Positions 19,057-28,748 of a DNA stretch of 64,000 nt are shown here, piece after piece. The notes under the pieces were generated by a model, which was not told the DNA's origin, did no database searches, and saw only the letters and a list, made by a program, of their open reading frames with translations. Location of the stretch: contig CANLZP010000003.1 in the NCBI GenBank assembly GCA_947495695.1, positions 372,001 to 436,000 of the forward strand, read 5' to 3'. The DNA comes from an uncultured Erythrobacter sp. (lineage in GTDB: Bacteria > Pseudomonadota > Alphaproteobacteria > Sphingomonadales > Sphingomonadaceae). The translations under genes and the position numbers were made by a program. Positions within the stretch are counted from its first letter, which is position 1. Every line of letters starts with the position of its first letter.

Positions 19057-20009
19057 CAAGCAATCCCTGCAATTACGCGTGCGACCAGATCGGGGTCGAA
19101 CGGGCGCAAATCATCCATTTTCTCACCCACACCAATGGCGTGGATCGGCAGGCCATATTGCTCTGCCGCTGCCACCAGAACGCCGCCGCGCGCGGTGCCA
19201 TCCAGCTTGGTCATGATCAGGCCGGTAACGCCAGCCACTTCCTTGAAAACATCAATTTGGGCGAGCGCATTTTGCCCATTGGTCGCATCCAGCACCAGCA
19301 CAACATCATGCGGTGCCTGTTCGTTCAATTTGCCTAGGACGCGGCGGATTTTGGACAATTCGTCCATCAGCTCGCGCTTGTTTTGCAAACGGCCAGCGGT
19401 GTCGACAATCAAGGCGTCAATTCCGGTGTCGGTGGCCTGCTTCACCGCGTCGAACACGATGGAGGCAGGATCGCCGCCTTCTGGTCCTCGGACGAGGTCA
19501 ACCCCGGCGCGCTCAGCCCAGGTGGCCAGCTGGCCAATGGCGGCGGCGCGGAATGTGTCCCCTGCGGCCAGCAGAACGCCATAATCATCCTCGGTGAACA
19601 AATGGGCGAGCTTGGCGATAGTGGTCGTCTTGCCCGACCCATTGACCCCGATCACCAGGATCACTTGCGGGCGCGGGAAGGCGGTAATTTCAAGCGGCTT
19701 TGCAACGGGCCGCAGGATCTCTGCGATCTCCTCGGCAACGGCTTCCTTCAGCTGCTGCTCAGAGATTTCGAGGCCAAAGCGCTTTTCTCTCAACCGCTCG
19801 CGAATGCGTGCAGCTGCTGAGGGGCCAAGGTCCGACAGGATCAGTGCGTCCTCAACATCGTCCAAGGTCGCATCGTCCAGCTTTGCGGTGCTGACGACGC
19901 TGGTCAGATTCTCGCTAAGGCGTTCAGAAGTCTTGCGAAACCCGCCGAACAGTCGGTCTGACCATGACTTTTTCGGCCCGTTGGACTGTGGGCTGTCTTG
20001 ATCGCTCAT
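19056..20009 (-). CDS. ftsY: Signal recognition particle receptor FtsY
   Basis: A 317-residue SRP receptor GTPase that docks ribosome-SRP complexes at the membrane. After a short acidic and basic N-terminus comes the four-helix N domain and the G domain: GVNGSGKTTTIAKL (P-loop), DTAGRLQNK, TKLDGTARGG and a final GVGEKMDDLRPFDP. The frame is open 159 bases further upstream, but that is the mtaB 3' end; the ATG with the 4-base overlap was chosen. The long acidic A domain of E. coli FtsY is missing, as usual in alphaproteobacteria. Confidence 0.95.
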   Translation of the reverse strand: MSDQDSPQSNGPKKSWSDRLFGGFRKTSERLSENLTSVVSTAKLDDATLDDVEDALILSDLGPSAAARIRERLREKRFGLEISEQQLKEAVAEEIAEILRPVAKPLEITAFPRPQVILVIGVNGSGKTTTIAKLAHLFTEDDYGVLLAAGDTFRAAAIGQLATWAERAGVDLVRGPEGGDPASIVFDAVKQATDTGIDALIVDTAGRLQNKRELMDELSKIRRVLGKLNEQAPHDVVLVLDATNGQNALAQIDVFKEVAGVTGLIMTKLDGTARGGVLVAAAEQYGLPIHAIGVGEKMDDLRPFDPDLVARVIAGIA

Positions 20010-21220
20010 CGGAGCAATCCTTCCTCGATAATTGTGGGGCGGATCGTCACAATGGACCCGGCGGAAATATGTGCCGGAACGGCGACCCGTGCGAAGTTTT
20101 CCGCATAGCCTGTTCCATCGCGCTCGGCGAGGATCGAAAGCAGTTTGCCCACCAGGCTTTGCAGCCATTGGCGGCGGGTTTGGGCGACCTGCTCGCGCAA
20201 TTCTGCAGCGCGGCGTTTTATCACGCTTCGATCATGTTGCGGCATACGTTCAGCGGGCGTTCCGGGCCGGGGCGAGTAAGGGAAGATGTGGCCGTGAACG
20301 ATGCCCAGTTCCTCGATGATAGAGAGATTGGCTTGGTGGTGTTCTTCGGTCTCGGTCGGGAAGCCAGCGATCAGATCGGCCCCAATCGCGAGATCAGGAC
20401 GACGCGCCTTGAGACGGGTTACCAGATCAACCGCATCATGGCGCAGATGACGGCGTTTCATGCGCTTCAGGATCAGATCATGGCCGTGTTGCATCGAAAG
20501 GTGCAAATGCGGCATCAGGCGAGGCTCTGAAGCAAACAGTTCGAACAATTCTTCATCAATTTCAATGCCATCAAGCGATGACATGCGAAGCCGCCTTAGC
20601 TCAGGAAAGGTTTTGAGAACTTGCGAGACGAGGGTGCCCAAAGGCGAGACCTGGGGTAGATCATGACCCCAGCTGGTGACATCAACGCCGGTCAGGACGA
20701 TTTCCGGCGCGCCCTGTTCCAGATGCTGTTCGACCTCTCGCAAAACCTGCGAAATCGACATCGAGCGACTTTTGCCGCGACCCTGTGGAATGACGCAAAA
20801 GGTGCAGGCATGATCGCACCCATTTTGAACGGCAATGAAGGCTCTGGTGCGTGTAGGAACAATGGGCGGGGCACTTTCAGCCACATTCCATGCGCGAGGG
20901 TCCAGCTTGGCCGTGTTGGCAATCAATCCGTCCACTTCGGGCATTTGAGCGATCTGGTCCCGCTCGATATCGGCCGCACAGCCGGTTACCATCAGCCGCG
21001 CATCGGGCCGCGCCCTACGCGCTTTGCGGATGGCTTGCCGAGTTTGGCGAACTGCCTCTGAGGTCACAGCGCAGCTATTGATCACCACAATGTCGTCTTC
21101 GCCCGCCAGCATGGCCTGCATGCGTTCGCTCTCGGCAATGTTGAGCCGGCAACCCAGCGAGATCACTTCGGCGCCAGATTGTCCAAGGGGCTTGTCGGGG
21201 CTCACGAATAATCGTCCCAT
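20006..21220 (-). CDS. mtaB: tRNA t6A37 methylthiotransferase MtaB
   Basis: A radical-SAM methylthiotransferase of 404 residues that adds the 2-methylthio group to threonylcarbamoyl-adenosine 37 of ANN-decoding tRNAs. It has an N-terminal UPF0004 domain (SLGCRLNIAESERM; further cysteines in INSCAVTSEA and VTGCAAD), then the SAM iron-sulfur motif NGCDHACTFCVIPQGRG. An alternative GTG start five codons later would overlap the dapF stop as GTGA and cannot be excluded. It is the second gene of the dapF operon. Confidence 0.92.
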   Translation of the reverse strand: MGRLFVSPDKPLGQSGAEVISLGCRLNIAESERMQAMLAGEDDIVVINSCAVTSEAVRQTRQAIRKARRARPDARLMVTGCAADIERDQIAQMPEVDGLIANTAKLDPRAWNVAESAPPIVPTRTRAFIAVQNGCDHACTFCVIPQGRGKSRSMSISQVLREVEQHLEQGAPEIVLTGVDVTSWGHDLPQVSPLGTLVSQVLKTFPELRRLRMSSLDGIEIDEELFELFASEPRLMPHLHLSMQHGHDLILKRMKRRHLRHDAVDLVTRLKARRPDLAIGADLIAGFPTETEEHHQANLSIIEELGIVHGHIFPYSPRPGTPAERMPQHDRSVIKRRAAELREQVAQTRRQWLQSLVGKLLSILAERDGTGYAENFARVAVPAHISAGSIVTIRPTIIEEGLLR

Positions 21221-22011
21221 TCAAAGCTACCGCGGAAGCTTTCGGTTGCTGGACCGCTCATCATGATCCGGTTGTCCTCGGTCCATTCGATAGACAATTC
21301 ACCGCCGGGCAGGCGCACGGTTGAGCAACGCTCTGCCTTGCCAATCCGCGCAGCAGCCACGGCAGTTGCGCAGGCGCCCGTTCCGCAGGCCTTGGTCAAT
21401 CCAACACCGCGCTCCCACACGCGCAGACGAATTCCCTGACGAGATTCGATCGTTGCAACATTCACATTGATGCGATCAGGAAACAGCGGATCATTTTCGA
21501 TCTGCGGTCCCAGTTGGTCGAGCGCGACAGCGTCGCAATCCTCCACAAAGAACACGACATGCGGATTGCCGACATTGACCGCGACCGGATTGGACAATTC
21601 TTCCCATCCAACCGGCATTCCAGCTGTATCCATCGCATAGGCAAGCGGGATATCCTGCCAATCAAATCGAGGGCTGCCCATATCAACCGTGGCGCCGCCA
21701 TCTGTGGGCTTGAGCGCAATAATCCCGCCTCCAGTCATCACTTGGGCGGGTTGACCGTGGAGCAAAGCAATCGCGCGGCTTGCATTGCCACAGGATTCCA
21801 CCTCGCCTCCATCGGCATTGTAAATCCGCATGCGGAAATCAGCCTCTTGGCTGGTCTCCAACACGATCAGTTGATCGCAGCCGATACCGGTGGTGCGATT
21901 GGCAAGGGCTGCGGCGATAGAATTGCTGACAGCGGGCAGGGCGGTCTCTCGCCCATCAAGGACGATAAAGTCATTGCCCAATCCGTGCATCTTGGTGAAG
22001 GAAACCCGCAT
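21202..22011 (-). CDS. dapF: Diaminopimelate epimerase
   Basis: A 269-residue epimerase interconverting LL- and meso-diaminopimelate for lysine and peptidoglycan. The two catalytic cysteines are C74 in ESCGNASRA and C209 in KACGTGACAT. The opening KMHGLGNDFIVLD is the family start. CGNASRA differs slightly from the usual CGNGTRC but keeps the cysteine and the arginine. First gene of the minus-strand operon. Confidence 0.94.
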   Translation of the reverse strand: MRVSFTKMHGLGNDFIVLDGRETALPAVSNSIAAALANRTTGIGCDQLIVLETSQEADFRMRIYNADGGEVESCGNASRAIALLHGQPAQVMTGGGIIALKPTDGGATVDMGSPRFDWQDIPLAYAMDTAGMPVGWEELSNPVAVNVGNPHVVFFVEDCDAVALDQLGPQIENDPLFPDRINVNVATIESRQGIRLRVWERGVGLTKACGTGACATAVAAARIGKAERCSTVRLPGGELSIEWTEDNRIMMSGPATESFRGSFEWDDYS

Positions 22012-22088
22012 AGCGCTCGCGCTCTATTAGGGTGCGAGCAAGTCGTCCAGTTTTTCGCGCAGAACGGGCGGTTGAGCCGCCCAGCTGA

Positions 22089-23756
22089 TCACCGCTTGAT
22101 GACCTGCTTTTCGGGCGCTGCCTGCTCGGCCTCTTCAGCCTCATCGACCTCTGCTGCGCCGACATCGGCCGATCCGGCAAGCTTACCTGTCTCTTTGAGA
22201 CGATCATGGACCTGGCGAGCCGTTTCCGGGCGACCATAAAGATAACCCTGACCCTTCAACTGACCCATTTCTTTCAACGAATCGAGGATTTGCTGGTCTT
22301 CAATACCCTCGGCCGTGATAGGCATCTCCAGCCCGTGGCCCAAGGAAACGATAGCGTCCACGATCTTGGAGCTGGCATCTGCATTGCGCAATTCGCTAAT
22401 GAAGCTGCGATCAATCTTCAGGCGATCGAACGGCAGAGAGCGCAATTGTTCAAGGCTGGAATAACCCGTGCCAAAGTCATCCAGACTGATCAGAACACCC
22501 TGATTGCGCAGGCTGCTGATCATGGAACGCACCATTCCAACATTTTCGTGCAAGCAGCTTTCCGTGATCTCGATTTCAAGACGGTTGGCAGGGAAATTGC
22601 TTTCATGCAGCATCTTCAACAGTTTCTGCGCAAACCATGGGTCGCGCATCTGCACTGGCGAGATATTGACCGATAAGGTGAGTGCAGGGTCCCATTCCTT
22701 GGCATCGGCAAAGGCTTGGATGATCAGCTTTTCAGACAATTCAGCGATCACGCCAATGTCTTCTGCAATGGGGATGAAAATGTCGGGGCTCACCAATCCC
22801 AAGGTTGGGGAATTCCACCGTGCCAACATTTCGAACCCGACCAAATCGCCGCTTTCAAGGTCAATCTGCTGTTCGTAATAGGGTACAAATTCGCCTGTAG
22901 TTACGCCGCGACGGATGCCGGTTTCCAACTCGTTGCGGAATCGAAGCTCGTTTTCCATCGATGGTTCGAACCAGAAGTAACGGTTCTTGCCCTGCTTCTT
23001 GGCTTGATACATCGCGATATCAGCGCGGTGCATCAGCGTTTCAACTTCGCTGAGCCCTGTTGCATCTTCAATCCCATCAACATCGGACGTCACACCAATG
23101 GACATGGTGACATCAACCATGCTGCCATCGATATCCATCGGCGCGCCAAGCGTTTCGAACAGGCGCATGACATGCTCATCAACCAATTCAGAATGGGCGC
23201 GATCAAATGGCAGGACGAAGGCAAATTCATCGCCACCCAGTCGAGCGATCAGCGCATCTTTGGGCAGGCTGTCGCGCAGTCGCTGGGCGGTTTGCTTCAG
23301 AACGCGGTCACCTACCGAATGGCCGTTCATGTCATTGACCTGTTTGAAGTTGTCGAGGTCGATCATCACGAAAGCCATCGCCTGGCCATGCGCATTGCAT
23401 TTCAGACGTAAGCTTTGCGTGGCATCGGTCATGCTGCGGCGGTTCAGGCAGTCTGTAAGCGGGTCCGTTTGCGCCAGCTTGTGCGCTATTTCTTCGGCTT
23501 TGCGGCGCTCAGAAATCTCTGTCGTCAATTCGCGATAACGGCGCCAGCCAAAGATAATCAGAGCGATATTCAACAGCAACGCGTTGACCAGCAACAGATC
23601 GGGTGCGGAATCACCAGCAAAGACTGAGCGCATGACCTTTGGCAACACGCTGCCGCCAGTGGCGATGAATAGCAGGATAGCCGCAACAGCAATGCCCAGC
23701 GTGATCAGATCACGCTCTGCTGTTTGGATTGGTCCCTTTTCGTTCGTCTTATCCAA
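22089..23756 (-). CDS. GGDEF-EAL cyclic-di-GMP protein
   Basis: A membrane-anchored bifunctional candidate of 555 residues: two N-terminal helices (about 18-36 and 55-71), a GGDEF domain with the intact RLGGDEF active site, and an EAL domain with all metal and catalytic residues I can check (GFEML for EAL, NISPVQM, EITES, DDFGTGYSS, KIDRSF, AEGIED), then an Ala/Glu-rich tail. It could both make and break cyclic-di-GMP; which activity dominates cannot be read. No inhibitory RxxD site is obvious. It is transcribed alone, away from the EVE gene. Confidence 0.9.
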   Translation of the reverse strand: MDKTNEKGPIQTAERDLITLGIAVAAILLFIATGGSVLPKVMRSVFAGDSAPDLLLVNALLLNIALIIFGWRRYRELTTEISERRKAEEIAHKLAQTDPLTDCLNRRSMTDATQSLRLKCNAHGQAMAFVMIDLDNFKQVNDMNGHSVGDRVLKQTAQRLRDSLPKDALIARLGGDEFAFVLPFDRAHSELVDEHVMRLFETLGAPMDIDGSMVDVTMSIGVTSDVDGIEDATGLSEVETLMHRADIAMYQAKKQGKNRYFWFEPSMENELRFRNELETGIRRGVTTGEFVPYYEQQIDLESGDLVGFEMLARWNSPTLGLVSPDIFIPIAEDIGVIAELSEKLIIQAFADAKEWDPALTLSVNISPVQMRDPWFAQKLLKMLHESNFPANRLEIEITESCLHENVGMVRSMISSLRNQGVLISLDDFGTGYSSLEQLRSLPFDRLKIDRSFISELRNADASSKIVDAIVSLGHGLEMPITAEGIEDQQILDSLKEMGQLKGQGYLYGRPETARQVHDRLKETGKLAGSADVGAAEVDEAEEAEQAAPEKQVIKR

Positions 23757-23931
23757 TGCCCATACAAACCAGCCTGCTTCGGCTTGGCCCCCATTCCACC
23801 TTTGTTCAGCCTTGGATATGACCCAACGTGATAAAGATCGGGTTAATTGTGGTCCTTTGCCATACCTGGGGTGGAACCCGATGGAGGGCGCAGTTAAGGG
23901 GTCTTCAGACCCTCACTAAGGAGAAATTGCC

Positions 23932-24357
23932 TTGGCACGCTATTGGCTGATGAAATCGGAACCGTTCAAATATGGCTGGCAGGATCTCGTCGCCGAAAAA
24001 GAGGGTGTGTGGGATGGAGTCCGAAACCATCGGGCCAAAAACAATCTTGCGGCGATGAAGGTGGGGGACGAGGCCTTTTTCTATCACTCTCGCGAAGGAT
24101 TAGAGATTGTTGGCGTGGCCACAATTTCCGTCGATGGCATCATGGACCCAACCGATCCCGAACAGAAATGGGCGGCGGTCAAGATCAAGCCGAAGTCCAA
24201 GCTGAACACGCCCGTTACCCTGAAGCAGATTAAGGCCGAGCCAAAACTGGCCGATTGTGAATTGGTGCGTTTGTCGCGCCTGTCCGTGGCCGAAATCACG
24301 CCCGAGGAATGGGACATAATTCTGGAGATGGGCGGGGGCTTGTCGGGAGAGATTTAG
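23932..24357 (+). CDS. EVE domain protein
   Basis: A 141-residue protein that is essentially one EVE domain, a PUA-related fold thought to bind modified bases in RNA or DNA. The family opening RYWLMKSEPFKYGWQDL and the core VWDGVRNHRAKNNL...GDEAFFYHS are clear. The start is TTG, preceded by AAGGAGA, a strong ribosome binding site that decides the start. It is a stand-alone gene; the modified nucleotide it reads is unknown. Confidence 0.9.
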   Translation: MARYWLMKSEPFKYGWQDLVAEKEGVWDGVRNHRAKNNLAAMKVGDEAFFYHSREGLEIVGVATISVDGIMDPTDPEQKWAAVKIKPKSKLNTPVTLKQIKAEPKLADCELVRLSRLSVAEITPEEWDIILEMGGGLSGEI

Positions 24358-24395
24358 CTCCCGATTTAACCCCACTCAGCGTCTGTCCGGCTCGC

Positions 24396-26087
24396 CTATC
24401 GGCTTCTCAAACCACTCACCGTTGCACCGCTGGCTGCCAATTGTTCAATGTCGATCAGGCAGTGGATCAGGCGAAGACCCGAGGTTTGCTGAGCCTCCAG
24501 CAGGGCGTGTTCAAATTGCTCGGTTGTTTCAGCGCGAGCCGACCATCCGCCAAAGGCCGTGGCAAGCGCGGCAAAATCAGGATTGGCCAGCTCTGTGGCG
24601 GATATACGGCTGGGGAATTCGCGTTCCTGATGCATGCGAATGGTGCCATAGGCGCCATTGTCGATCACAATCACAATCATGTCGCAACCATGCTGAACCG
24701 CGGTTGCCAGCTCCTGCCCATTCATCAGAAAATCGCCATCGCCAGCCAACGCAACAACGGTGCGTTGCGGGAAGCGGCGTGATGCCGCCACTGCTGCTGG
24801 CACGCCATAGCCCATAGCGCCTGCGGTGGGGGCCAATTGGGTAGGAAAGCCGCCATAGCGCCAATAACGATGCCACCAGCCTGAAAAGTTGCCTGCGCCG
24901 TTGCAGATGATGCTGTCAGCCGAGAATTTGTCGCGCATGAAGGTGACGCATGCTGCCATGTCCAACGCAAAGTCATTGGGCTGGGCATCAGTGCCCTTGC
25001 TGCCGGAATTCCACTCGTTCCATTCCGCATGGGCCTGCGCCCCGGCATCAAACGGAATGATGGTTCCATCATCCCACAAAGCCGCGCTTTCGGCGAATTC
25101 GTCCACCGAACAGCACAGCGCCAGATCGGTGCGATACACCCGGTTCAGCTCTTCTGGGTCGGGATAGACATGGATCAGCGTCTGATCGGGATGCTCTGTG
25201 GTTGGGAAGCTGTAACCATCGGTGGTGGCCTCTCCCAGCCGGGCGCCGACGGCCAGGATCAGGTCGGCTTGCTTAACCCGCTCCACCAATTTGGGGTTGG
25301 GGCCGTAACCCAGATTGCCGGCATAGACGCTGGAATCAGGAGAGATCGCATCTTGTCGGCGGAAGGCTGTGGCCACCGGCAGGCCGATGCGTTCGGCAAA
25401 GTTTTGGAAGTGTTCGCGCGCCTTTTCATTCCAGCCTGCGCCGCCAATGATTGCAATCGGACTGGCAGCATCAGCAACCATTGCCATCATCGCTTGCATG
25501 GCATCGGGGCAGGGGGCCTGTGCGGGACGCGTGATGGCCGGCCGAGGCGCTGCGCTGGTCATCTCGCTCAACATATCTTCGGGCAAAGCCAGAACGACAG
25601 GTCCAGGGCGGCCGCTGGTCGCGGTGGCATAGGCGCGGGCGATATACTCAGGGACGCGGTCGGGATCGTCGATCTTGGCGGCCCACTTGCAGATCGGGCC
25701 GAAGAAAGCGGGAAAGTCGACTTCCTGAAACCCTTCGCGATCTTGCATGGGACGGGCAACGTCGCCGACGAACAGGATCATCGGTTGCGAATCCTGATGC
25801 GCGACATGCACCCCGATGCTGGCGTTGGTGGCACCAGGGCCGCGGGTGACAAAGGCAATGCCCGGCTGTCCTGTCATGGTTCCATCAGCGCAGGCCATAA
25901 AGGCTGCTCCGCCTTCTTGACGACATGTGACCACATCAATGGCGCTGCGATCATGCAGCGCGTCCAGCACAGGCAGAAAGCTCTCGCCCGGTACGGTGAA
26001 AATGCGGTCTGCGCCCTGTTCGATCAAACAGTCTACCAACAGAGCGGCTGCGGTGCGTGATGCGGTTTGGTGTCTCTCAATCGTCAT
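24396..26087 (-). CDS. Thiamine diphosphate-dependent enzyme, acetolactate synthase-like
   Basis: A 563-residue ThDP enzyme with the three usual domains: an N-terminal Pyr domain with the catalytic glutamate (FTVPGESFLPVLDAL), a central domain, and the C-terminal PP domain with the ThDP/Mg motif from GDGDFLMNG to VIDNGAYGTI. It resembles acetolactate synthase or benzoylformate decarboxylase large subunits, but no small regulatory subunit is next to it, so biosynthetic IlvB is unlikely. The chosen ATG removes 24 residues of poor quality that precede it. Substrate unknown; decarboxylation of a 2-oxo acid is the likely chemistry. Confidence 0.82.
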   Translation of the reverse strand: MTIERHQTASRTAAALLVDCLIEQGADRIFTVPGESFLPVLDALHDRSAIDVVTCRQEGGAAFMACADGTMTGQPGIAFVTRGPGATNASIGVHVAHQDSQPMILFVGDVARPMQDREGFQEVDFPAFFGPICKWAAKIDDPDRVPEYIARAYATATSGRPGPVVLALPEDMLSEMTSAAPRPAITRPAQAPCPDAMQAMMAMVADAASPIAIIGGAGWNEKAREHFQNFAERIGLPVATAFRRQDAISPDSSVYAGNLGYGPNPKLVERVKQADLILAVGARLGEATTDGYSFPTTEHPDQTLIHVYPDPEELNRVYRTDLALCCSVDEFAESAALWDDGTIIPFDAGAQAHAEWNEWNSGSKGTDAQPNDFALDMAACVTFMRDKFSADSIICNGAGNFSGWWHRYWRYGGFPTQLAPTAGAMGYGVPAAVAASRRFPQRTVVALAGDGDFLMNGQELATAVQHGCDMIVIVIDNGAYGTIRMHQEREFPSRISATELANPDFAALATAFGGWSARAETTEQFEHALLEAQQTSGLRLIHCLIDIEQLAASGATVSGLRSR

Positions 26088-26287
26088 TGGCCGCAAATAG
26101 CTTTGACGCAGCAAAGTGGCAATGCGTGTGATGGGCGGATTGTGGCCAGAACTGTGCATTCACGTGGCGGGCCCATCTTGCCGCCTAACCGGCACAACAA
26201 GGTGAAGCATCGTGATTAATGTCCCAACCTGTGACAGGCAGGATTTCTGCGCGAGACAATGGTAAGAATCGGGTTAACAAGTAACCC

Positions 26288-26479
26288 ATGCGTAGATCAC
26301 TAGTCCTTACCGATGAATCGAGCCGTCACCCATTTTTGGCGACGCTTCCGCCCCATGTCCGTGAAGTTACCGGAATGAGCGAAGCCGAGACCATATGGCG
26401 TCTGACGCAAGACGATGTTCGCGGATTCGCGAGCGTCTATTTCGCAGCATTTGCAGCGATTCTGGTGTTTATCGCCTGA
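26288..26479 (+). CDS. Possible small single-helix membrane protein
   Basis: A 63-codon frame ending in a hydrophobic helix (GFASVYFAAFAAILVFIA) with the stop directly after it, a tail-anchored layout. An inner ATG at 26375 would give a 34-residue protein starting MSEAETIWRLTQDD, perhaps the better start. The first ATG is preceded by an inverted repeat (gggtta / taaccc) and no clear ribosome binding site. I do not recognise it; existence is uncertain. Confidence 0.35.
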   Translation: MRRSLVLTDESSRHPFLATLPPHVREVTGMSEAETIWRLTQDDVRGFASVYFAAFAAILVFIA

Positions 26480-26524
26480 TTGGCCCCCAGAGCTAGTCAG
26501 GGCGTGCTGATCAGCGCGTGCTGT

Positions 26525-27847
26525 TCAGCTGCTGGTAGGCAGGGTCGACTCGGCCAGTTCAGCATTATGCAAACGCTTGCCCAGCCACGCTGACACCACG
26601 CACATTGCGGCGCTCAACAGCAATTGCTCGGCGATAGGAACACCAAACAGATTGAGGCTCATCGCGACCATTGCGCCAGCCACCATTGCGCCAGAATTGA
26701 CGATGTTGTTGGCCGCGATTGTACGCGCGGCCTGATCGGGCGCGACCCTGGTTGTCAGGAAAGCATAGAGCGGCACGACAAACATGCCTCCAGCAATGGA
26801 AATGCCCAGCAGACACAGCAGCAGGACCGTGGCCATGGGCCAGCTTAGAAACTCCATCACGGACAAGAGCTCGGTCGGAGCATTGGCCTGCCACATCCGG
26901 CATACGACATAAAACGCCACCACAAACACGCCCATACCAATGACAGAGGCGGGGGCAAAGCGGGCAGACACCTGGCCCTTCAACAAAGCGTTGATGGACA
27001 CAGATCCGATCGCAATCCCGATTGAGAATACCGCGAGAAACAGGCTGGCCACTTCTTTGCTCGCCATCAAAGTGTTCTTGGCCAAGGGCGGGAACTGGAT
27101 CGTCAGAACCGCGCCAATGGTCCAGAAAAAGCTGATCGCGATGATCGAATAGAAGATCTGTTTGTCATGGCTGGTTGACCGGATCAGTTGGCTGGAAGCG
27201 CGCCAGACATTCCAGTCCAGCTTGGTGATGGTGCCCATGGGCGGTGCCGCGGGAATCTGGCGGCTGGAGATATAGCCGATAACCGCGGTCACAATAATCC
27301 CGATGGCCGCCCATTGAACATCGATCCAACCGGCCAAAATGGTACCCGCCAGAATGGCAATATAGGTACCAGCCTCGACCAATCCCGTTCCCGCCAGCAC
27401 CTCTTCCTTTTTGAGATGCTGGGGCAGGATCGCGTATTTGATCGGCCCAAGGAAAGTGGATTGAATGCCCGTCAGCAACAGAGCGAATAGCAACAGCGGA
27501 ATGGCAATTGCATCCACCATGATGCCTTTCCAGACCATATAGAGCCCGACCGCACCGATGATCATCAGTCCGATCTCGCACAATTTCACTGTGCGGATTA
27601 TCTTTGCTTTGTCGCGATTGTCGGCCAATTGTCCGGCAATGGCAGACAGGAGGAAATAGGGCAGCATAAACAGGCCGGTGGCTACCGCGCTGAAAATGCC
27701 TTCCTGGCTCTCGTCGCGATAAACGAAATACACCACGAACAAGACCATCGCGGTCTTGTATAAATTGTCGTTGAAGGCGTTCAGCATCTGGGTGCAGAAC
27801 AACGGCAAGAAGCGCCTGCGGCGGAGCAAATGCGTGGTTGTCGTCAT
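26525..27847 (-). CDS. MFS transporter, LplT-like
   Basis: A 440-residue major facilitator protein with about 12 helices. The opening PLFCTQMLNAFNDNLYKTAMV and the loop GQLADNRDKAKIIR resemble the LplT lysophospholipid flippase family. In E. coli LplT works with the acyltransferase Aas; that partner is not here, but the divergent neighbour is pgsA, a phospholipid synthase, which agrees with a lipid role. Substrate assignment is by resemblance only. Confidence 0.82.
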   Translation of the reverse strand: MTTTTHLLRRRRFLPLFCTQMLNAFNDNLYKTAMVLFVVYFVYRDESQEGIFSAVATGLFMLPYFLLSAIAGQLADNRDKAKIIRTVKLCEIGLMIIGAVGLYMVWKGIMVDAIAIPLLLFALLLTGIQSTFLGPIKYAILPQHLKKEEVLAGTGLVEAGTYIAILAGTILAGWIDVQWAAIGIIVTAVIGYISSRQIPAAPPMGTITKLDWNVWRASSQLIRSTSHDKQIFYSIIAISFFWTIGAVLTIQFPPLAKNTLMASKEVASLFLAVFSIGIAIGSVSINALLKGQVSARFAPASVIGMGVFVVAFYVVCRMWQANAPTELLSVMEFLSWPMATVLLLCLLGISIAGGMFVVPLYAFLTTRVAPDQAARTIAANNIVNSGAMVAGAMVAMSLNLFGVPIAEQLLLSAAMCVVSAWLGKRLHNAELAESTLPTSS

Positions 27848-27965
27848 AATATTGGCGGTGAAACGCCTCTCCCCCAGTTATTTCCAGCTTTAGAGCATGA
27901 TCGGCAGTGAACAAGGCAATCTAGTCCCTTTTGCCCGATCACTTACCGCGCTAGGAGGCTAAGAC

Positions 27966-28559
27966 ATGTTGACCTTGCCCAATCTTTTGACGCTCTCGCG
28001 CATCTTGGCAGTGCCGTTTTTGGCGTTCCTGTTGTGGTGGCCTGAATGGCAATTGGGTTACTTGCTCGCTTATGGCTTGTACTGCCTGATGGGCATAACT
28101 GACTATTTCGATGGCTATCTGGCCCGGTCGAGCGGTGCGGTTTCCAAGCTGGGTATTTTCCTCGATCCGATTGCCGACAAGATCATGGTTGCCGCCGTTA
28201 TCCTCGTGTTGACGGCGCAGGGTTGGCTGCGCGGGCCATTGGTGGGCGATTTTCATGTGATCGCCGGTCTGATCATCCTGATGCGCGAGATTGCCGTATC
28301 GGGCCTGCGCGAATTTTTGGGCGGTATTCAGGTGTCGGTGCCGGTTTCGCGTTTGGCAAAGTGGAAAACCACTCTGCAAATGGTTGCGCTGGGCTCTTTG
28401 ATTTTGGCTGGCGGATTGCCCAATTGGAACTTTGAAGCCTTGGACCGTGTGTTCAATATTCCGCACACGGTGGGCATTTGGACCTTGTGGGGGGCGGCCA
28501 TTTTGACGCTGATAACCGGGTGGGACTATCTGCGCGTCGGCATCAAACACATGGACTGA
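27966..28559 (+). CDS. pgsA: Phosphatidylglycerophosphate synthase
   Basis: A CDP-alcohol phosphatidyltransferase of 197 residues that makes phosphatidylglycerophosphate from CDP-diacylglycerol and glycerol-3-phosphate. The family motif D-G-x2-A-R-x8-G-x3-D-x3-D is present in DGYLARSSGAVSKLG followed by IFLDPIADK. The opening LTLPNLLTLSRILAVPFLAF is typical of PgsA. It starts about 120 bases from the divergent MFS gene, and it uses the product of cdsA found earlier in the window. Confidence 0.92.
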   Translation: MLTLPNLLTLSRILAVPFLAFLLWWPEWQLGYLLAYGLYCLMGITDYFDGYLARSSGAVSKLGIFLDPIADKIMVAAVILVLTAQGWLRGPLVGDFHVIAGLIILMREIAVSGLREFLGGIQVSVPVSRLAKWKTTLQMVALGSLILAGGLPNWNFEALDRVFNIPHTVGIWTLWGAAILTLITGWDYLRVGIKHMD

Positions 28560-28617
28560 TAGGCGCTGCCGAATTGCCCGGCATGCCTTGTTATCAAACA
28601 GAAAAATTGCAGCAGGT

Positions 28618-28640
28618 GTGAAACCAATTCCGGGTTTCAC
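28618..28640. repeat. Inverted repeat between pgsA and the next gene
   Basis: A perfect 8-base inverted repeat (gtgaaacc / ggtttcac) around a 7-base centre, about 60 bases after the pgsA stop and about 110 before the following ATG. It lacks a T-run, so an operator or an mRNA 3' structure is more likely than a terminator. Confidence 0.45.
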
Positions 28641-28748
28641 GCGTACATAGTGTTGAGGGGTTTTGAACAAGGGCCCCGACGTGTCGCGCATCAAAAAGAC
28701 TGATACGTATAAACAACTTGTCAACCAATCCGGCCTAGATGGATTGGC

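Noticed and set aside
25029..26060. A 343-codon plus-strand frame opposite the ThDP enzyme
   Set aside because: Antisense to a gene with clear ThDP motifs; the translation has no recognisable fold and no ribosome binding site.
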